This document shows, piece after piece, positions 6,523 to 14,314 of a stretch of 18,635 nucleotides of DNA. Location of the stretch: positions 1 to 18,635 of the forward strand of contig PFAA01000024.1 in the NCBI GenBank assembly GCA_002778715.1. Direction: 5' to 3'. The stretch is from Candidatus Campbellbacteria bacterium CG10_big_fil_rev_8_21_14_0_10_35_52 (GTDB lineage: Bacteria; Patescibacteriota; Minisyncoccia; Phycocordibacterales; UBA2163). A program made the position numbers and the translations under genes. A model generated the notes under the pieces. It saw only the letters and a list, made by a program, of their open reading frames with translations. It made no database searches and was not told the origin of the DNA. Numbering within the stretch: the first letter of the stretch is position 1; each line of letters opens with the position of its first letter.

Positions 6523-7467
6523 ATGAATTTCTTATCTAAAGAAATAATCGTGGTTGTTGGATATGGCTGGGTTGGTCAGGCCAACGCTCTTTCGTTCAGG
6601 GAGGCTGGTTATAAAGTTTATTATTACGATATAGATAAGCCCAAATTACGCTATAAGGATAAATATGGTGAAGCGTATAAAGCCATAAAACCACTTTCAA
6701 GTATTTTGGAAAAAGATAGTTCCAATACTTGGTATTTATTGTGTGTGGGAGATAAGGTATCGATGGAGGGGGAGCAAGATGTTTCTGCCATTAGAAGCGC
6801 GCTCGATTCCATAAAAAATACTAAAGGCGGAATAGTCCTTCGTTCTACAGTTTTGCCTGAATATCTAAAATCTCTCAAATTTGATTTTTATGTTCCGGAA
6901 TTTTTGCACGAAAAAAAAGCAGTTGAGGAATGCATGAAACCACATTATTTTATTCTTGGCAAAAAAAATATTTTAAAAAATGAACCGAACTTTTTTTCCG
7001 TGTGGAGAAGATCTGCGGTCAAGGTTTTTGAGGGAACGCCGGAAGAAGCATCGTATTTAAAATATCTTTCTAATATATGGAATGCCCTGCGAATCACTTT
7101 TGTTAACGAATTCGGCAATGCAATATCCTTGCCAACAAATAAAGAAAAATTGGCTAAAAACGAGAAAATAATTAATTTCTTTTTTGAAGAAAAAAGTTAT
7201 TTGCGTTACGGAAGATCTTTTGGCGGACATTGTTTGCCGAAGGATTCACATGCTTTTTGTCGTTGGCATAAAGATAACGGTAAAGATATGTCGCTTATTG
7301 AAGGAATGTGCCGTTCAAACGATTCCCACAGAAAAATAGAGGAAAAGTACCCCCACCTGCCTGAATGGTTTTCAGAATGGGTGCGTCCGCAAATTTCCGG
7401 GTGGGTTGCTATTGATGCCCTTAAGGATTCTGCGGGGCGGAAAATTAAAAAAATTTTTAGATTATAA
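6523..7467 (+). CDS. Short UDP-glucose/GDP-mannose dehydrogenase-family protein
   Basis: The protein is 314 residues from ATG 6523; a TTG three codons upstream (6514) is in frame but less likely. It belongs to the NAD-dependent nucleotide-sugar 6-dehydrogenases, which oxidise the C6 hydroxyl of UDP- or GDP-hexose to a uronate. GYGWVGQA (13-20) binds NAD, LRSTVLP (106-112) and PEFLHEKKAV (125-134) are family signatures. Lys180 and Asn184 are the conserved central-domain residues, and GGHCLPKD (234-241) carries the nucleophile Cys237. The usual enzyme is about 430 residues. Here the C-terminal UDP-binding Rossmann domain is missing and the protein stops about 75 residues after the active-site Cys. 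The gene is otherwise intact, so this is probably a compact family variant; altered substrate binding is possible. Its 3' end overlaps the convergent GT2 gene by 11 bp. Confidence 0.85.
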   Translation: MNFLSKEIIVVVGYGWVGQANALSFREAGYKVYYYDIDKPKLRYKDKYGEAYKAIKPLSSILEKDSSNTWYLLCVGDKVSMEGEQDVSAIRSALDSIKNTKGGIVLRSTVLPEYLKSLKFDFYVPEFLHEKKAVEECMKPHYFILGKKNILKNEPNFFSVWRRSAVKVFEGTPEEASYLKYLSNIWNALRITFVNEFGNAISLPTNKEKLAKNEKIINFFFEEKSYLRYGRSFGGHCLPKDSHAFCRWHKDNGKDMSLIEGMCRSNDSHRKIEEKYPHLPEWFSEWVRPQISGWVAIDALKDSAGRKIKKIFRL

Positions 7468-8326
7468 ACTCATCAATATTTTTTCCTTCATATCTCGGAT
7501 TTTCATTTTTTACTCGCCAGAGGTAGAGGGGAATAAAAAACACGTAACTATTTTTGAATGTTTCGGCGACTTGAAAATTAAAGTCGCGATCGACCCCCCT
7601 CCCCATAAAAGAAGGCCATATTCTTTGTGTGAGCTTTCTAAATCGCACTTTTTTAATCACTATTTTTTTAAATAGGGGAATGCCGGTTATGCCGGGATAT
7701 GGTTGTACTGATCCGAAAAACAATTTATTAATTACTCTTGCTCTCTTGATGCGAAAAGGAACCATTGAATGATATTTCCCTAAAATTTTTATACCTACTC
7801 CCTGCGTTTTTTGTGAGAGATCAAAAATTTCTTCTGGGCCAAGCATTTCCACTGTATTCTCATACTTGAATGTTTCAATGTCAAATTTTTTCCCCGCGCG
7901 CTTTTCATTAAATTGAATCCAATCCGTAGTTATGTGGCAAGCGTTGTATTTTTTCAGTAATTCATATTGTATTTCTATGCGATTTAAAAGCGACGCGTCG
8001 TCGGCATCTTGAAATGTAATATATTCGCCGTGCACGTATTTGAATCCGGTATTTCTCGCAGAATAGCCGGCATTGATATTCCGATTGAGTTTTGCGTCAA
8101 AACGATTTGGATCGTTTTCTTCTGATTCTACTAATTTCACATTATTGTGGATGCTCGCTATTTTTCTTACAACTTCTTTCGTACCGTCATTGCTTCTATC
8201 ATCAACGACGATAATCTCAATATTTTTATAAGTTTGGTTTAATATCGAATCAATTGCGACGGAAATTGTGTTTTCGCAGTTGTAGACGGGGACAATAACA
8301 CTGATGAGGGGTTTGTTGGTATTCAT
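7457..8326 (-). CDS. GT2-family glycosyltransferase
   Basis: A 289-residue inverting GT-A glycosyltransferase unrelated in detail to the GT2 pair at the left. ISVIVPVYNCENTI (8-21) and IIVVDDRSNDGT (38-49) form the nucleotide-binding part, and QDADD (106-110) is the DxD-type metal site. YSARNTGFKYVHGEYITF is the conserved strand before it. No membrane segments are seen. It is the last gene of asnB -> GT4 -> GT2, 4 bp after the GT4 stop, with no Shine-Dalgarno sequence. Its final 11 bp overlap the 3' end of the plus-strand dehydrogenase gene, so no terminator separates the two transcripts. Donor and acceptor sugars are unknown. Confidence 0.88.
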   Translation of the reverse strand: MNTNKPLISVIVPVYNCENTISVAIDSILNQTYKNIEIIVVDDRSNDGTKEVVRKIASIHNNVKLVESEENDPNRFDAKLNRNINAGYSARNTGFKYVHGEYITFQDADDASLLNRIEIQYELLKKYNACHITTDWIQFNEKRAGKKFDIETFKYENTVEMLGPEEIFDLSQKTQGVGIKILGKYHSMVPFRIKRARVINKLFFGSVQPYPGITGIPLFKKIVIKKVRFRKLTQRIWPSFMGRGVDRDFNFQVAETFKNSYVFFIPLYLWRVKNENPRYEGKNIDEFII

Positions 8327-8330
8327 ATCT

Positions 8331-9485
8331 TTATTTTAACTTTAAGATTTCATCGATAAAACGCGCATACGCGGCAGAAAAAGTTTTTCTTGTATAGTGG
8401 TCTCTCGCATACTTCCATATCAAATAGGATTTTTCCCTCACTTTTTCTATAGGGATATCTGAAAAATCTCGTACCGTTTTAGCGATTGAAGCAGGTGTTG
8501 GATTTTCGAGTGCGATGTATCCGGAATCTTCCTGGATACCTGTCTCATGGGTGATAATAGGCACGAGTCCCGCATGTATCGCTTGAACCACCGCTCCGGA
8601 TGAACCTTCACCGCCTGATGGATAGACGAGCGCGGAGCATTTATCGACAATGTCAGCAAACTGTTTGCTTCCGATATCTATCCGGCCGTAAGTGTGGATG
8701 TTCGGTGTTTCTTCAAGCTCTTTCTTGTAGGCTTCGACGAAGTCTTTTTCGGCGTGGACAGGTCCGCACACATGAAGGTGAAGGTCGGGCATTATGACGA
8801 AAGCCTCGAGAGCAATATCAAGCCCTTTGAGCACCGCACCGCCACCGCCAATCCAGAGAAAATGTTTAAGTGCCTTATCCCAGTTCTTTTTTTTTGGAAA
8901 ATCAAACTGCATAACAGCTGAAATAGGAATAAAAAATATTGGTTTTTTAAATTGTTCAAAAGTCTTAAATATTGTTTTATTCCCAAATCCTTCAAGATAA
9001 TCGGCAAGCTCCGCATTTCTTGACGACTTCATTTTCCTTCTGGGGAGTAGTCTAACTCCATGTCTTTTTTCTATTGCATTAATTCTTTTTTCCTCTGCTT
9101 TGTTATACGCATCCCAATGCATTATTAATATATGAAGCACTTTTTTGCAGTTTTTGGGGAGATATTTTGCTAATCTTTCAAGATCATTTTCTGCATCAAT
9201 ACAAACTAAATATGGCTTTTTAGGTATAAATTTACCGTCTTTAGTGTTAATAATATCACATTCATAGCCCCTTTCGCTAAAGAGCAAGGCAATTTCTTTA
9301 CATTCCCAGTACATTGTGTGAAAGTTAGAAAATTTTTCCCATGGAGCAAGCGTAAACGGTTCTGTAATATAGGAAATAAGAACGGAACCTCTCCTTTTTC
9401 CTTTTGCTGGTACATAGGCGGTACCCCAAAGTTTATTGGTGATTTTATTTCTATATGCCCAATATGTTTTTTTAAGAAAATTCAT
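8331..9485 (-). CDS. GT4-family (group 1) glycosyltransferase
   Basis: The 384-residue protein has the C-terminal nucleotide-sugar domain of GT-B retaining glycosyltransferases. FLWIGGGGAVLKGLDIALEA (209-228) contains the conserved glycine-rich start and the KGLD segment. LHLHVCGP, IHTYGRI and ALVYPSGGEGSSGAVVQAIHAGLVPII follow in order. The EGSSG...QAIHAG segment (293-305) corresponds to the E-x7-E region, with the second Glu replaced by Gln (Q301). The N-terminal acceptor domain (about 1-190) is less conserved. It starts 7 bp after the asnB stop and ends 4 bp before the GT2 gene. It probably acts at the cytoplasmic face of the membrane on a lipid-linked glycan. Specificity unknown. Confidence 0.85.
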   Translation of the reverse strand: MNFLKKTYWAYRNKITNKLWGTAYVPAKGKRRGSVLISYITEPFTLAPWEKFSNFHTMYWECKEIALLFSERGYECDIINTKDGKFIPKKPYLVCIDAENDLERLAKYLPKNCKKVLHILIMHWDAYNKAEEKRINAIEKRHGVRLLPRRKMKSSRNAELADYLEGFGNKTIFKTFEQFKKPIFFIPISAVMQFDFPKKKNWDKALKHFLWIGGGGAVLKGLDIALEAFVIMPDLHLHVCGPVHAEKDFVEAYKKELEETPNIHTYGRIDIGSKQFADIVDKCSALVYPSGGEGSSGAVVQAIHAGLVPIITHETGIQEDSGYIALENPTPASIAKTVRDFSDIPIEKVREKSYLIWKYARDHYTRKTFSAAYARFIDEILKLK

Positions 9486-9492
9486 AGAAAGA

Positions 9493-11253
9493 TTACTTTT
9501 GATGTTTTTGAAACCACAATTCCAGACATAAAAGAGACCAGATTTTTTGCTGTGCGGTTACGTTATCTTTTTCGTAAAACTCTGATATATATCTTTGCAC
9601 CTCCGATTTTTTAAGAAATTCATAAATGCGCGCGTCATTCCCAAGTTTTTCATACACAAACTCTCGCATTCTTTTTGTTTTCAGCCATGCCACTATTGGC
9701 GCACCAAATCCTTGTTTGCGTCTGTAGACGAATTCTTTAGGCATTATTTCACTTAAAATATCTTTCAAAATTATTTTTCCGCTTTTTTTATCCATTTTGT
9801 ATTTCATTGGAAGATTGTACACGTATTCGGCAAGTTGGTAATCGAGAAAGGGGGAGCGGACTTCCAGTGAATGCATCATGCTTGTGCGATCTACTTTAGT
9901 TAAGAGTAGCCCCGGAAGATATGTGGTAAGGTCAAAAAGATTTATTTTTTGAACCCCATTATTTCTAAGGTTCTTTAAGGCATTGCTAATAATGTCTTCA
10001 TTTACAACATCCAAATTTTTCCAAAGGTTTTGCCTTTCGCTTGTGCTGAAGATAGAAATAAATTTTATATATTCTTTGAAGGGGTTGGAAAATAGAGCGT
10101 TTTTGAGTCGGACGATTTTTCTGGTGTTCCAATACTTCCAATACCAACCATAGCCCATAAAGAGTTCGTCTGCTCCATCTCCCGAAAGCGCCACCTTTAC
10201 TTTTGAGGCGGCTAATTGTGAGACGAGGTGTTGTGGAAAATTTGATGAATCGGCGTGCGGTTCATCCATATATTCAATAACCTTTTCTAGCTCATGCGTG
10301 AGATCGCTTCTTGCTTGTAGGGTGTGGTGGTCCGTGCTAATTTTTTTAGACGCCTCTTCGGCATAGGGGAGTTCGTTGATGTAACCTTCATAACCGACGG
10401 AAAATGTTTTCAGTGGATGGCTGGAAAATTTTTGCGCGTACGCGCAGACAAGGGTTGAGTCTACGCCTCCGGATAGAAGCGCGCCAATCTCCACATCGGC
10501 AACCATTCGCTTTTTGACGGATGCTTCAAATAGTTCTTTGATGGTTTGCTTAGCTTCTTCGTAAGAGACGCTTATCGGCTTGTCAGAGAGGGACCAATAT
10601 TTCGTTATGGTGAGTTTTCCATTTGAAAATATAGCCGAATGCGCCGGCGGAAGCGTGAAAATATTTTTATAGACGCTCTTCCATGGAGGTATGTACATAA
10701 GCGTCAAATAATTATCAATCGCTTCATAATCAATCTCGCCACGAATGCCAGCCGCAAGAAGGGCTTTTATTTCGGAAGCGATATACAAAGATCCTGAATT
10801 ATCAAACGCGTAATAGAGGGGTTTTTTTCCAAAACGATCGCGCGCCAAGAAAAGCGATTGCGCGTCTTCGTCCCAAATCGCGAAGGCAAACATTCCGTCA
10901 AAATAATCCAAGCATTTATGCTCGTATTCAATGTATGATTTTAGAATAACTTCAGTGTCTGAATTTGTTGAAAAATTATACCTTTTTGATTCCAGCTCTT
11001 TTTTTAGTTCGCGGTAGTTGTATATTTCGCCGTTGAAAGTTATGGCAATATTTTTTTCATTATCTTTCATTGGCTGATGTCCGCCGGAAATATCAACAAT
11101 GGAAAGCCGTGTCTGGCTCAATACGCATTTATTAAATTTTAAGATTCCGCTGTCGTCAGGTCCTCTTTTGGACAGGGAATTTAGCGCGGATTTTAAACTT
11201 TCATCCGTATAACTTTTTGTTTTTTCTCCGATAATGCCAAATATTCCACACAT
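9493..11253 (-). CDS. asnB: Asparagine synthase (glutamine-hydrolysing) / glycan amidotransferase
   Basis: The 586-residue protein is a full two-domain enzyme. It is a glutaminase with nucleophile Cys2 (MCGIFGIIG) and NGEIYNY (74-80), followed by the ATP-binding synthase domain with the PP-loop SGGVDST (261-267). SGDGADELFMGYG, LTKVDRTSMMHSLEVRSPFLD and RRKQGFGAP are conserved later motifs. The reaction is glutamine- and ATP-dependent amidation, normally aspartate to asparagine. In surface-glycan loci AsnB homologues are thought to amidate uronic acids, and a uronate-forming dehydrogenase lies nearby, so that role is possible. It heads the asnB-GT4-GT2 operon and is divergent from the radical SAM gene. 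Family certain, glycan role inferred. Confidence 0.93.
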   Translation of the reverse strand: MCGIFGIIGEKTKSYTDESLKSALNSLSKRGPDDSGILKFNKCVLSQTRLSIVDISGGHQPMKDNEKNIAITFNGEIYNYRELKKELESKRYNFSTNSDTEVILKSYIEYEHKCLDYFDGMFAFAIWDEDAQSLFLARDRFGKKPLYYAFDNSGSLYIASEIKALLAAGIRGEIDYEAIDNYLTLMYIPPWKSVYKNIFTLPPAHSAIFSNGKLTITKYWSLSDKPISVSYEEAKQTIKELFEASVKKRMVADVEIGALLSGGVDSTLVCAYAQKFSSHPLKTFSVGYEGYINELPYAEEASKKISTDHHTLQARSDLTHELEKVIEYMDEPHADSSNFPQHLVSQLAASKVKVALSGDGADELFMGYGWYWKYWNTRKIVRLKNALFSNPFKEYIKFISIFSTSERQNLWKNLDVVNEDIISNALKNLRNNGVQKINLFDLTTYLPGLLLTKVDRTSMMHSLEVRSPFLDYQLAEYVYNLPMKYKMDKKSGKIILKDILSEIMPKEFVYRRKQGFGAPIVAWLKTKRMREFVYEKLGNDARIYEFLKKSEVQRYISEFYEKDNVTAQQKIWSLLCLELWFQKHQK

Positions 11254-11290
11254 AAATAAATTGTATTTTAACTATATTTATATATTAGCA

Positions 11291-11317
11291 ATTATATGGT
11301 AAAAAGCACACTCACAA
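11291..11317 (-). promoter_or_regulatory. Putative promoter for the asnB operon
   Basis: On the minus strand TATAAT (11296-11291) is a perfect -10 box. Only a weak -35 (TTGTGA, 11317-11312) with a short 15-bp spacer is present. The leader to the ATG at 11253 would be about 30 bases. Confidence 0.35.
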
Positions 11318-11326
11318 ATCTTTTTA

Positions 11327-11356
11327 TTGACTTACCCCACCTTTTTGTTATATAAA
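11327..11356 (+). promoter_or_regulatory. Promoter for the radical SAM gene
   Basis: TTGACT (11327-11332) is followed 16-18 bp later by TATATA/TATAAA (11349-11356). Transcription would begin near 11363, giving a purine-rich leader of about 55 bases containing GAAAGGA (11398-11404), a Shine-Dalgarno-like site 12 bases before the ATG. Confidence 0.55.
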
Positions 11357-11416
11357 TATATGGGGGAGATTTTAGTTTTTTTGACAATAAAATAAAAGAA
11401 AGGATAAAGAATAAAC

Positions 11417-13372
11417 ATGAAAAGAAAACAGAGTATCGCAATGGTTCAGGTTAACTACCAATATGGAAGTAATATTTTTGTTCCATATTCGGTAGGGTCA
11501 ATTCAGGCATACGCTGAAACCATTTCTGAGATAAAGAAGAGTTTTCAGTTTCAGAGACCTCTTTTTTTGCGAAAAGATCCGGTTGAAGTTGTTAAGGGCA
11601 TGGAAGAACCTGCTGTAGTTGGTTTCTCCTGCTATCTCTGGAATTGGCGCTACAACGAGAGCTTGGCAAAAGCTGTACGGAATGCGTTCCCGGATTGTCT
11701 CATTGTGTTTGGTGGTGCACAAGTGCCGAATGATTCAAAAAATTTTTTTGTGGAACATCCATATGTGGATATCTTGGTGCATAATGAAGGAGAGCTTGCT
11801 TTTACTGAGATTCTCCTCGAATCACTTTGTTCACATCCTGACTACAGAAAGATAGCAGGGTTGAGTATCCGAGTAGAAGATACTCGTGCTGTGAAAACGG
11901 CACCAAGTGTTCGAATTATGGATTTGTCAGTATTGCCATCTCCGTACACTTCAGGTATATTTGATTTTCTGTTAGGCAGATCGTTTGTCTTGAATGCAAG
12001 TCAAGAAACTACGAGAGGTTGTCCCTATGCGTGCACTTATTGTGACTGGGGAGGGGATTCATACAAAAAGGTGGTCCGTATGAATGAACAGCGTATTTTG
12101 GATGAGTTCGAGTGGTTTGGCGGAAATAAAGTTGAGTATATATTTAATTGTGACGCAAACTACGGAATGTCAGCTCTTGATTATGCTCATACTGTCAGAA
12201 TGCTGGAAGCTCGTGCAAAGTATGACGGATACCCTCAGAAGTTTCGTATGTGTACGGCAAAAAATAGTAACGATAGAATTTTCGAAATCACAAAACTTTT
12301 ATCAGACGCAGGGATGAACAAAGGGGCAACTCTGTCATTTCAAAGTATGGACGAGACGACACTGGAAACTGTCAAAAGGAAGAATATAAAGATACAAAAA
12401 TTCTCCAAATTGATGGACAAGTACAGTGGCGCGGGTATTGCAACCTACACAGAGCTTATCCTTGGAATGCCTGGTGAAACATACGAGTCTTCGAAGCGAG
12501 GCATAGACACCCTTCTTGATGCACAAGCAGATGCCGTTAATTTGTATGTTTATGTCTGTACCATGCTTCCAAACTCAGAAATGAACAACCCGCAGTACTC
12601 GAAGCAGAACGGCATCAAGTCAGTTCGTATGCCTATATTACTTAGCCACAGTACTTCTGTATCTGAGACAGAAGAGATCGTTGAGTACGAAAATATTATC
12701 GTAGAGACTTCATCGATGTCGAACACGGATTGGCAGCGCACATATTTGTTTTATTGGATAGTGCAGACCTTTCATTGTCTTGGTCTCACGCAGTATATCG
12801 CTATTCTGTTCAGGAAACATTTTGGGGCGGGGTATAGCGATTTCTACGAGAAACTGATTAAGTATTTCAGTATCGATGAGGAAACTTTAATTGGCAAAGA
12901 AGTCGCTCTTGTAAGGGGTATCATAGCTCGTTCAATCAACGGTGGGCGGATTGATTTGGCTTTGCCTCGATTTGGTAATATTTATTGGCCACTTGAAGAA
13001 GCGAGCTTCCTCTCTCTTGTAACCGACAAGAATAAGTTTTATTGGGAAATAAGATTGTTTATCGAGATTTTGGTTGCAGATTCCGGTAAGATAATTAACG
13101 ACATTCTCCTTGATGATGTTGTGCGGTATCAATCTGCAGTGGTTAGAGATCCATACACTGCTGAATACACGATAGAACTCGAGTATGACCTCCACGGGTA
13201 TTTCAGTAGTCTTAATGATGGTATGACAGTTTCGCGTATTCCTTCAAAGCTTATGATTAAAGCGGAAAAGGCGTATAGCGGGAATCTTGAAACCTTTGCA
13301 AGAGAAGTTGTCTGGTATGGAAGAAAAGGTGGAAGTTTCCGCAACACTGACATAACTAGGGAAGTGATTTAG
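11417..13372 (+). CDS. B12-binding-domain radical SAM protein
   Basis: A 651-residue protein. Residues 1-150 form a cobalamin-binding-like Rossmann domain (VVGFSCYLWNW, IVFGGAQVP, VDILVHNEGELAF) that lacks the DxHxxG motif of base-off B12 binders. The radical SAM domain follows, with the cluster-binding CPYACTYC (Cys202, Cys206, Cys209) just after ETTRG. LSFQSMDETTLETVKRKN, ELILGMPGETYES and the YVYVCTMLPNSEM strand are typical of the TIM barrel. A long C-terminal region (about 430-651) is unassigned. Members of this class include methyltransferases and oxidoreductases of secondary and glycan metabolism; here an unusual C-methylation or sugar rearrangement is possible but unproven. It is transcribed alone from its own promoter, ends in a terminator, and has visibly higher GC than the left-hand genes, suggesting separate acquisition. 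Confidence 0.85.
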   Translation: MKRKQSIAMVQVNYQYGSNIFVPYSVGSIQAYAETISEIKKSFQFQRPLFLRKDPVEVVKGMEEPAVVGFSCYLWNWRYNESLAKAVRNAFPDCLIVFGGAQVPNDSKNFFVEHPYVDILVHNEGELAFTEILLESLCSHPDYRKIAGLSIRVEDTRAVKTAPSVRIMDLSVLPSPYTSGIFDFLLGRSFVLNASQETTRGCPYACTYCDWGGDSYKKVVRMNEQRILDEFEWFGGNKVEYIFNCDANYGMSALDYAHTVRMLEARAKYDGYPQKFRMCTAKNSNDRIFEITKLLSDAGMNKGATLSFQSMDETTLETVKRKNIKIQKFSKLMDKYSGAGIATYTELILGMPGETYESSKRGIDTLLDAQADAVNLYVYVCTMLPNSEMNNPQYSKQNGIKSVRMPILLSHSTSVSETEEIVEYENIIVETSSMSNTDWQRTYLFYWIVQTFHCLGLTQYIAILFRKHFGAGYSDFYEKLIKYFSIDEETLIGKEVALVRGIIARSINGGRIDLALPRFGNIYWPLEEASFLSLVTDKNKFYWEIRLFIEILVADSGKIINDILLDDVVRYQSAVVRDPYTAEYTIELEYDLHGYFSSLNDGMTVSRIPSKLMIKAEKAYSGNLETFAREVVWYGRKGGSFRNTDITREVI

Positions 13373-14312
13373 CAAATGGACCCAGACGGTGAAAATCGTA
13401 TGGGTTCTTTTTTATAAAATTAAATTTTATCCAGGTTTCGGGAATAATATCTTTCGTATCTATGCTTGATTTAACATTGTTAAACCATCGGCTTGGTGCT
13501 ATAACAATTTTACCATTGTTTTTATTGAGCCAAGCCCCCCATCATCTGAAGGTACTGTTGGCGATGATGTTATGTTTACAGTTGGACATAAGGAATAAAT
13601 CCTCGTAGTTTTTTTCAGCACTATTCTTCACGCAAGTGACAGGGTAATTTAAAAATTTAAAATTCTCGACCGACCAATCGTAATCATCTGAAAATATGAA
13701 AAAATGCGAGGTTTGCTCGTGCTCAGTTATGTAGTCTATTGCAGTCTTGTAGTAATCCATAGAGCATGTACCGTGGATAATGGGGGCGCCTCGCAAAAGT
13801 ACTGCCGGTAATATAGTCGGCACGCCTTACATGTATTGAAACGGCCGAGACCTCCTTTATTTTTCCAAGGATATTTTGGCTATAATTTGATAATGGCTTA
13901 TTAATAGTTAATTCTTTAAGAAGCTCTCCTCTAATTTCCTTAAAGTATTTTTCTGTTTGGTAGAATCCATCAAAGTAGGTTCCATTTTTTAAAAAAACAG
14001 AAGAATCAAAATGAAACATTTGTTCTAGATAATAAAACGGCATTATCTTGCTTTTAAGACGGAGATATCTATAGAAAACCTCAAAAATTTTATTATGTTT
14101 TCTTACCCATACAAATCCAAAAAATCCGAATCTTTTGCGAAGGATTGTTTTATGTTGAAGTTGCTTAGAGAGTATTTATGATGTTTGTAGTAGATGTCAA
14201 AAGGGGTTGCATCCAATTTAAAATTTGTTTTCATGCGTGAGGAGATTTCTCGCGCAAATGCGTATTGAAATAATTGATTTCTAAGCCCTCCTGCCAGTTT
14301 TACAATTATCAT
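13356..14312 (-). pseudogene. Decayed GT11 alpha-1,2-fucosyl/colitosyltransferase
   Basis: Joining three frames gives a complete GT11 protein. The N-terminus MIIVKLAGGLRNQLFQYAFAR (ATG 14312) is cut by TAA at 14103. The middle part, YFDGFYQTEKYF and the donor-binding HVRRADY, is in another frame. The C-terminal part, HGTCSMDYYKTAIDYI...FFIFSDD...CKHNIIANSTF, is in the first frame again. An in-frame TGA (13542-13544) follows where the family has NSTFSWWGAWLN. WGAWLN then continues to DIIPETWIKF. The frameshifts fit a 1-base loss in a T6 run (14119-14124) and a 1-base gain in a C5 run (13782-13786). Conserved positions are also changed (GGLGNQ to GGLRNQ; RRGDY to RRADY). The ATG lies 2 bp after the ColD-like gene, so it was the operon's last gene. 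Homology ends near 13420; the remaining frame runs into the terminator. Confidence 0.88.
13378..13413 (+). terminator. Rho-independent terminator of the radical SAM gene
   Basis: Six bases after the TAG stop, GGACCCAgACG pairs with CGTaTGGGTTC (13397-13407). The stem has about 10 pairs with one G/A mismatch and one G-T pair, around an 8-base loop, followed directly by TTTTTT (13408-13413). It lies within the 3' end of the convergent GT11 pseudogene frame. Confidence 0.75.
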
Positions 14313-14314
14313 AA

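Noticed and set aside
11335..11365. CCCCA...TGGGG inverted repeat around the radical SAM -10 box as an operator.
   Set aside because: Arms are only 5 bp with 21 bp between them; this is within chance expectation.
13542..13544. UGA read as tryptophan: the TGA sits exactly at a conserved Trp of GT11, and none of the 15 genes with a visible 3' end stops with TGA.
   Set aside because: If UGA were a sense codon, in-frame TGAs would interrupt other genes too. All the neighbouring genes are full length under the standard code, and this gene also has two frameshifts and other lesions, so simple decay is enough. The lack of TGA stops is noted but the sample is small.
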